A DNA stretch of 22,500 nt from Neocallimastix lanati (nom. inval.). Taxonomy: Eukaryota > Neocallimastigomycota > Neocallimastigomycetes > Neocallimastigales > Neocallimastigaceae. The stretch covers positions 1,242,501 through 1,265,000 of the forward strand of contig JACVTC010000007.1 of assembly GCA_016946835.1 (NCBI GenBank), given 5' to 3'. Position numbers and translations under genes: made by a program. Under the pieces are notes generated by a model. It searched no databases and was not told where the DNA came from. It saw only the letters and a list, made by a program, of their open reading frames with translations. Positions 18,362 through 22,500 of this stretch are shown piece by piece (within the stretch, counting starts at the first letter, position 1; each line of letters opens with the position of its first letter).

Positions 18362-19712
18362 TCTATTAAAGTTTAGTTTTATGACAAAAACAGATTCGAA
18401 GAAACATCAAATTTTTTAAAACATTGTTATGAGTATCCTGATCTTTCATATGGTTTCTATTGGCTATTGAGAGCACGAAGCAGATATAGATTAGATGCTA
18501 GAATTGCTAAAGCTGCAAAAATAAGTGTGTCCTAATTTTTTGTCCCTGTTGTAAAAGTAATAAACAATGGATAAGAATAAGGCATCGATCAATTGATTGT
18601 CCATTTTTCAATTATATTCGTAGTAAATGTCAATGATAAAATTTTATTCTTATATAACGATTTTTAACCGTGGAAACGTAACAAATGATAATGCTTATAG
18701 TAGTAATGATAATGGTAACAGTAATAATAATAGTAATAATAGTTAATAGTAATAATAGTTAATAGTAATAATAGTTAATAGTAATAATAACTAATAGTAA
18801 TAATAGTTAATAGTAATAATAGTTAATAGTAATAATAGTTAATAGTAATAATAGTTAATAGTAATAATAGTTAATAGTAATAATAGTTAATAGTAATAAT
18901 AGTTAATAGTAATAATGGTTAATAGTAATAATAGTTAATAGTAATAATAGTTTCAATAATATTAGTAATAGTATTGAAAATAATGTGTATGTTGATTCTA
19001 GTGTGTGTGAAAAAGTGTTTAATTTCTTTCTTGGGGGAAGAAGTATTAATAACAGTATAAGGGAATGGAAGGATCTATTTAAGTGCTTGTTCTGATACTC
19101 CATTCTTGGCGGTTTACTGCGACTCTTCTTCAATCGATTATACCTATTGCTATTGGCCAGTAATGGTCTTTGTTTAATAGGTTCAAATCGAATCCTACTA
19201 CTACCAAGAGCGTCAAATGTTGAAAAAACATGAAGACAGGCCAGCAAAAGCTAGAGCAACTAATAAAGATCATAATTTCGTATCTTAAAATTATGATTAA
19301 CATTGTGAAGTCAAAAATAATTATTGTATTATAGTATAATTATTGTACTACAGTATAACAATGCCCTTGCGAAGTCTTATTGATGTTAATTAAATGAAAC
19401 TAGAATACATTATACCATTATTTTATTTTATTTTGTTAAAATATAGTAAATAAAATTTTATACATTATGCTTTATTATAAAATAAAATTAATATAAAATA
19501 CATGTAATAATTATTATTTAGAAAATGATTCTTCTTTATTAAATAAAATATTATTAAATAAATAAAATATATAATATAAAATAATTAGTCTGAGCTTCAC
19601 TCATTGACATATTTTTTTTTTTTTTCCTTTTTATTACATGTATTTTATTAACTATATAATTAATAAAAATAAAACAAATTTGCTGCTGTTAAAAAAAAAA
19701 AAAAAAAAAAAA
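18362..19712 (+). mobile_element. Decayed LINE copy C, B-like, with poly(A)
   Basis: Around 18425-18640 the sequence reads PDLSYGFYWLLRARSRYRLDARIAKAAKI and then, with breaks, PCCKSNKQWIRIRHRSIDCPFFNYIRSKC, the finger region typical of LINE C-termini. A Ser/Asn-rich linker swollen by a 16-bp minisatellite follows. Then VFNFFLGGR (about 19015-19041), and after a frameshift IIPIAIGQ and RFKSNPTTTKSVK. The ORF end (about 19258-19288) resembles family B. The copy seems to end in TTGCTGCTGTT and 22 A's (19691-19712), a third kind of 3' end. Whether 19290-19712 belongs to the same copy is uncertain. Confidence 0.65.
18732..18953. repeat. 16-bp minisatellite, 13 full units plus a partial
   Basis: The unit is AGTAATAATAGTTAAT, nearly perfect throughout. 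One unit (from 18780) reads AGTAATAATAACTAAT and one (from 18908) AGTAATAATGGTTAAT. A unit of 16 shifts the frame each time, and stops occur in every pass, so the array cannot have been translated. It grew from AAT/AGT codons of the Asn/Ser linker of copy C. Confidence 0.95.
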
Positions 19713-19731
19713 GTGTAATAACTTGTATTAA

Positions 19732-20048
19732 TGCTACTGATTTTGTAGGTATTATTTAATATAAAAATAGTATTTTTTTTTAAAATGAAGTATTAATAAT
19801 AATATGATAATAAAAAAAAGTAATATTACACTATGTTATATTATTATTATATGTCATGTTATTTTATATTTGTTAATATGAAGATGGTTTATAAATAATA
19901 AGCATAATTAAAAATAGTATTATTTATAAATTGAAGTACAACCAATAATATGTTTAAATAAATAATAATAGTAATAAAAAAAAAAAAGGTAATATTACAC
20001 TATAGTATATTATTAAATGTCAAGTTATTTTTTTTATTCGTTAATATA
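19732..20048. repeat. Interspersed repeat X, copy 2, with internal duplication
   Basis: 19732-19810 matches the end of the 124-bp repeat (14781-14860). 19820-19883 and 19989-20048 are two versions of the GTAATATTACACTAT...TTAATAT core. 19888-19921 matches 16984-17017. 19931-20048 matches 17796-17926. So this is a composite of the pieces seen elsewhere only singly, and perhaps the best record of the original unit. Confidence 0.6.
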
Positions 20049-20059
20049 ATAATATTTAT

Positions 20060-20520
20060 TATTTAAGTGCTCTTCTTGGCGGACGTTCAATATATGAAAA
20101 AATTAAAAACTTAATGATGTGGAACAAAAAGTTCAACTTCGTCAACTGTTCCGTATTTTGTGGGAATTGCGGTATTTCTAATAAACATAATACCATTAAT
20201 TTGTCGATCTTTCAGATTGATGATGAAATGATATTCCGTTGCTGAGAGCGTCGATGTCGAAATGAAAAGGCATGGAGATTCACCTCCCGGTGAAAGATCT
20301 AATGCATATTTGATTGATAACACTAATACTGAAATTATTACTTGCAATAATGGACGTGGTGTTATCATCGATGAATGTGAAAAGTTAGAAACTATTGCTT
20401 CTAACGCACTTTTATAATTATATAATATATAATATTTTAATTCAAATATTTTATTTTTATTTTTCATTTAAATCATGTAAATTTATTATTATTATAAATT
20501 AAATAAAATTATCTCTAAAG

Positions 20521-20553
<33 letters not shown>
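20060..20553 (+). mobile_element. Decayed LINE copy D, A-like, with poly(A)
   Basis: Coding remnants: LLGGRSIYEKI near 20065, then in another frame VPYFVGIAVFLINIIPLICRSF and ESVDVEMKRHGDSPPGERSN, matching GLAEFLTRAIPIISSSF...KSVDVVLIRHND of copy A1. The reading ends at about 20416. The 3' end is ATTATTATAAATTAAATAAAATTATCTCTAAAGTCTA and 30 A's (20524-20553), the same as the second 3' end of copy A1. An opposite-strand frame here is a shadow. Confidence 0.72.
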
Positions 20554-20557
<4 letters not shown>

Positions 20558-20563
20558 ATATGT

Positions 20564-20655
20564 AGGTTAAATTATAATAAAATTTATAAATTATATTATA
20601 ATAATAATACAAGAATATATTTTCATTAAAATTTCTGAAATTTAATAATGAAAAA
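20564..20655. repeat. Repeat shared with 17925-18016
   Basis: It begins directly after the poly(A) of copy D and matches 17925-18016 (AGGTTAAATTATAATAAAATTTATAAATT, ATACAAGAAT, CATTAAAATTTCTGAAATTTAAT). Confidence 0.6.
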
Positions 20656-20781
20656 AATAATTATTTTTAATAGTTTATATATGCCATAAATTCAGAGAAA
20701 CATTAAAATCATGAAATAATGAGTTCGTGTCAATACTTAAAGCTTTTCATCAAATTTTTTAACAAATTTTTTAATTATTTC

Positions 20782-20782
<1 letters not shown>

Positions 20783-20856
<74 letters not shown>
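20783..20856. repeat. (ATT)n microsatellite
   Basis: About 74 bases of pure TTA/ATT repeat. Read in frame it gives a run of Ile inside an otherwise open stretch (20719-21000). That run is an artefact, not a protein feature. Confidence 0.9.
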
Positions 20857-20876
20857 TTTAAAAAAATAATCAATAT

Positions 20877-21973
20877 AATTTCTAAATATTGTCCAGTGTC
20901 AAATAGTAATGCAAACACTGCTCTCCCAGATATGAATAATATAGAATCAAGTACAGATTTTGAGAGTAGTAACGAAGTTTATAATATTAGTAATAATTAA
21001 TAATAATACCAATAGGAATAATAGTTGTTAGTTAATAATACTAGTATTAGTAATATTCATTGGATATTTGAATGTTCTACCTTTTCTTTATGTCAATGTA
21101 AATCTTTAGATTTCATCGATAACCTTTTCATTTTGTATGCAAATAAAGTAAGGAATCTTTCTTTACTTCCTTCTTATTTCTAATATTTTAGAATATGAAA
21201 ATTTCATAAACAGGTATATTTATATATTCCTTCTTGGTGAAATTTCAGCTTTGGATGAGCTACAATTCGAAACTGGGGAACAGAGACATTTAAAGTGAAC
21301 AACTCCTAAAAAGTTCATAGGGGTCTACTGTTCCGTATATTGTAGGGCTTGCGGGAATATCTCACTAATACAATACCAATTATTAGTAGTTCTCTTGAGT
21401 TACCATTTGAGAGGTTTAGCAAAAAAAAAAAAAAAAACAACTTTCATTGCCAAAAGTGCTGACGTCGTACCGATATGGCAAAGGAATAGTGTAACTAATA
21501 GTCCTGTTAATTCTCATCAATACATATTTACTAACAACACTGTTCCGAACACAGAACCTATAGCAAGCAAGTAATTCAACTTTTAATGATCTTTCTTGTG
21601 ATTCAGGGGAGAGTTTAGTGGATACCACTCTATCTATACTAAAGATGTTACTTCTTTGTTTTATTATTTTAGATTTAACTATTGATCATGCTACTATACA
21701 TAGTATACATTACACTGAAATTTTTTTTAACTTTTGAATTTATTTTTATTCTTTAGTACATTAAATTTTCTTTGATTAATTAAAATTTATTATTTTTTTA
21801 ATTTTTTATTAATTTTTATTTTACTTAATCTTTTACATACATTTTATTTTTATCTTTAAATTACATAATATATTTTTTTTTTTTTTTTTTTAAAATATGC
21901 AATACATAAAAATATTTTAGTCTATTTAATAAAGCATTGGAAGTATATTCTCCTCCTAGTCTAAAAAAAAAAA
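20877..21973 (+). mobile_element. Decayed LINE copy A3, with poly(A)
   Basis: The 5' part has a Ser/Asn-rich linker (NSNANTALPDMNNIESS, ending at 20998). Broken coding follows: IHWIFECSTFSL (finger region, compare EHWIFKCDAL in A1), FIDNLFILYANKVRN, a YIPSW/FLLGE version of FLLGG near 21225-21240, LTNTIPIISSSLELPFERF, KSADVVPIW and GESLVDTTLSILKMLLLCF at about 21606-21665. An A run at 21420-21437 splits the frame. The 3' UTR matches A2 and ends in GGAAG/CCTCC, TAGTCTA and A's at 21963-21973. Confidence 0.75.
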
Positions 21974-22500
21974 TAGTATTAGTGATAGTGAAAATAATAG
22001 CATTGCTACTGTTAATGTATTAAATAGCTCAATTGGTGAAAATAGTGTTAATTAAAGTAATATCCGAGTAATGGTGTAAAATATAGATGTGACGTGGTAC
22101 CGATTATATAAATTATATAAACATCCTTCTTGGTGGAAGAGATATAGAGATACAGACATCCTTGATTTAAATTATAAAAAAGAAATGGGAATGTTTTTGT
22201 TTAAGAACCAAATCTATTTCTAGTGATTATTCAAAAACGCCATTCTTTGATGCGATCTGCGGCTCTCTCTTTACAGAAATTATGCCTTGGACTAGTACTC
22301 GACAAAGGGTTATAGTTCCGACAGTAGAAGCACAAAGTAACCAAGGAGTGTCAACACTGAAAATGCAGTTAAGACAGGCTAGCAGGACCAAATGCCTCTG
22401 AAGGAGAAGACCATAATTTCTTTCAGATAGTCAATTCAAACCCTAATCCATAAGGAAATGAGGTTCGTTGTATTAGGAATTTTTTTCTGAATTTATTTAT
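21974..22500 (+). mobile_element. LINE copy B2, cut by the window edge
   Basis: It starts at the end of the poly(A) of copy A3 and follows copy B1 from the Ser/Asn linker (AGTGATAGTGAAAA, TAGCTCAATTGGT) through GACGTGGTACCGATTATATA, CTTCTTGGTGGAAG (LLGG), CAAAAACGCCATTCTT, GCGATCTGCGGCTCTC, the ORF end MPLKEKTIISFR and the start of the 3' UTR (CCCTAATCCATAAGGA). Several indels and stops make it a relic. The rest lies beyond 22500. Confidence 0.8.

Noticed and set aside
18732-18953. CRISPR array
   Set aside because: The 16-bp units are contiguous with no spacers, so it is a minisatellite.
20111-20467. 118-residue minus-strand frame
   Set aside because: It is antisense to the LINE copy D relic, which explains the sequence in the plus direction.
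20719-21000. 93-residue frame with a long Ile run
   Set aside because: The Ile run is an (ATT)n microsatellite. Only the Ser/Asn part after it belongs to a LINE linker.
14852-22500. Telomere-type LINE array (as in HeT-A or GilM/GilT)
   Set aside because: In terminal arrays the 5' ends face the chromosome end. Here ordinary genes (RPL15 and others) lie on the 5' side, so terminal addition does not fit.

Overview
The window looks like nuclear DNA from a eukaryote with an extremely AT-rich genome, most likely an anaerobic gut fungus (Neocallimastigomycota). Three things point there: intergenic DNA made of long A/T runs, a ribosomal protein eL15 and a calponin-family protein whose sequences look clearly fungal, and an intronless relic of a bacterial-type M20 dipeptidase, a kind of gene such fungi often take from rumen or gut bacteria. 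The taxon is inferred from sequence style; no search was run.

Layout. 43-1959 (minus): a complete six-exon gene for a transgelin/calponin-type actin-bundling protein (SCP1/Stg1 family, 189 aa after splicing). 1960-5460: long A/T-rich gap with small repeats and one GC-richer hairpin island. 5461-6845 (plus): a full-length but dead PepV/Sapep-like M20 dipeptidase with four disruptions. 6846-8373: gap. 8374-8720: a solo 3'-terminal fragment of a non-LTR retrotransposon (LINE family B). 8721-12215: gap with microsatellites and a decayed coding relic on the minus strand (10318-10961). 12216-12699: a GC-richer 452-bp element in a perfect 16-bp target-site duplication. Its minus-strand transcript would begin at nucleotide 1 of a tRNA-like head with A and B boxes and end in a T run, so it is a tRNA-derived, T-tailed SINE. 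13521-14135 (plus): intact RPL15. 14577-14824: a two-copy 124-bp tandem repeat. About 14.85 kb to the right edge: a head-to-tail array of at least seven broken LINE copies, all on the plus strand, most ending in a poly(A) tract at which the next one starts.

How the parts relate. Only SCP1 and RPL15 look functional, and they are unrelated housekeeping genes. The right third is a retrotransposon graveyard. Its copies fall into at least two families, A and B, which share a C-terminal ORF2 module (a CCHC-like zinc finger in the copies that reach it, then an FLLGG-containing domain) but have different 3' ends. Each 3' end has its own short hairpin just before the poly(A). The array is best explained by repeated target-primed insertion into the A-tails of earlier copies. 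The SINE probably depended on a LINE enzyme, and its 3' end shares the octamer CAAGTCTA with a family A 3' end.
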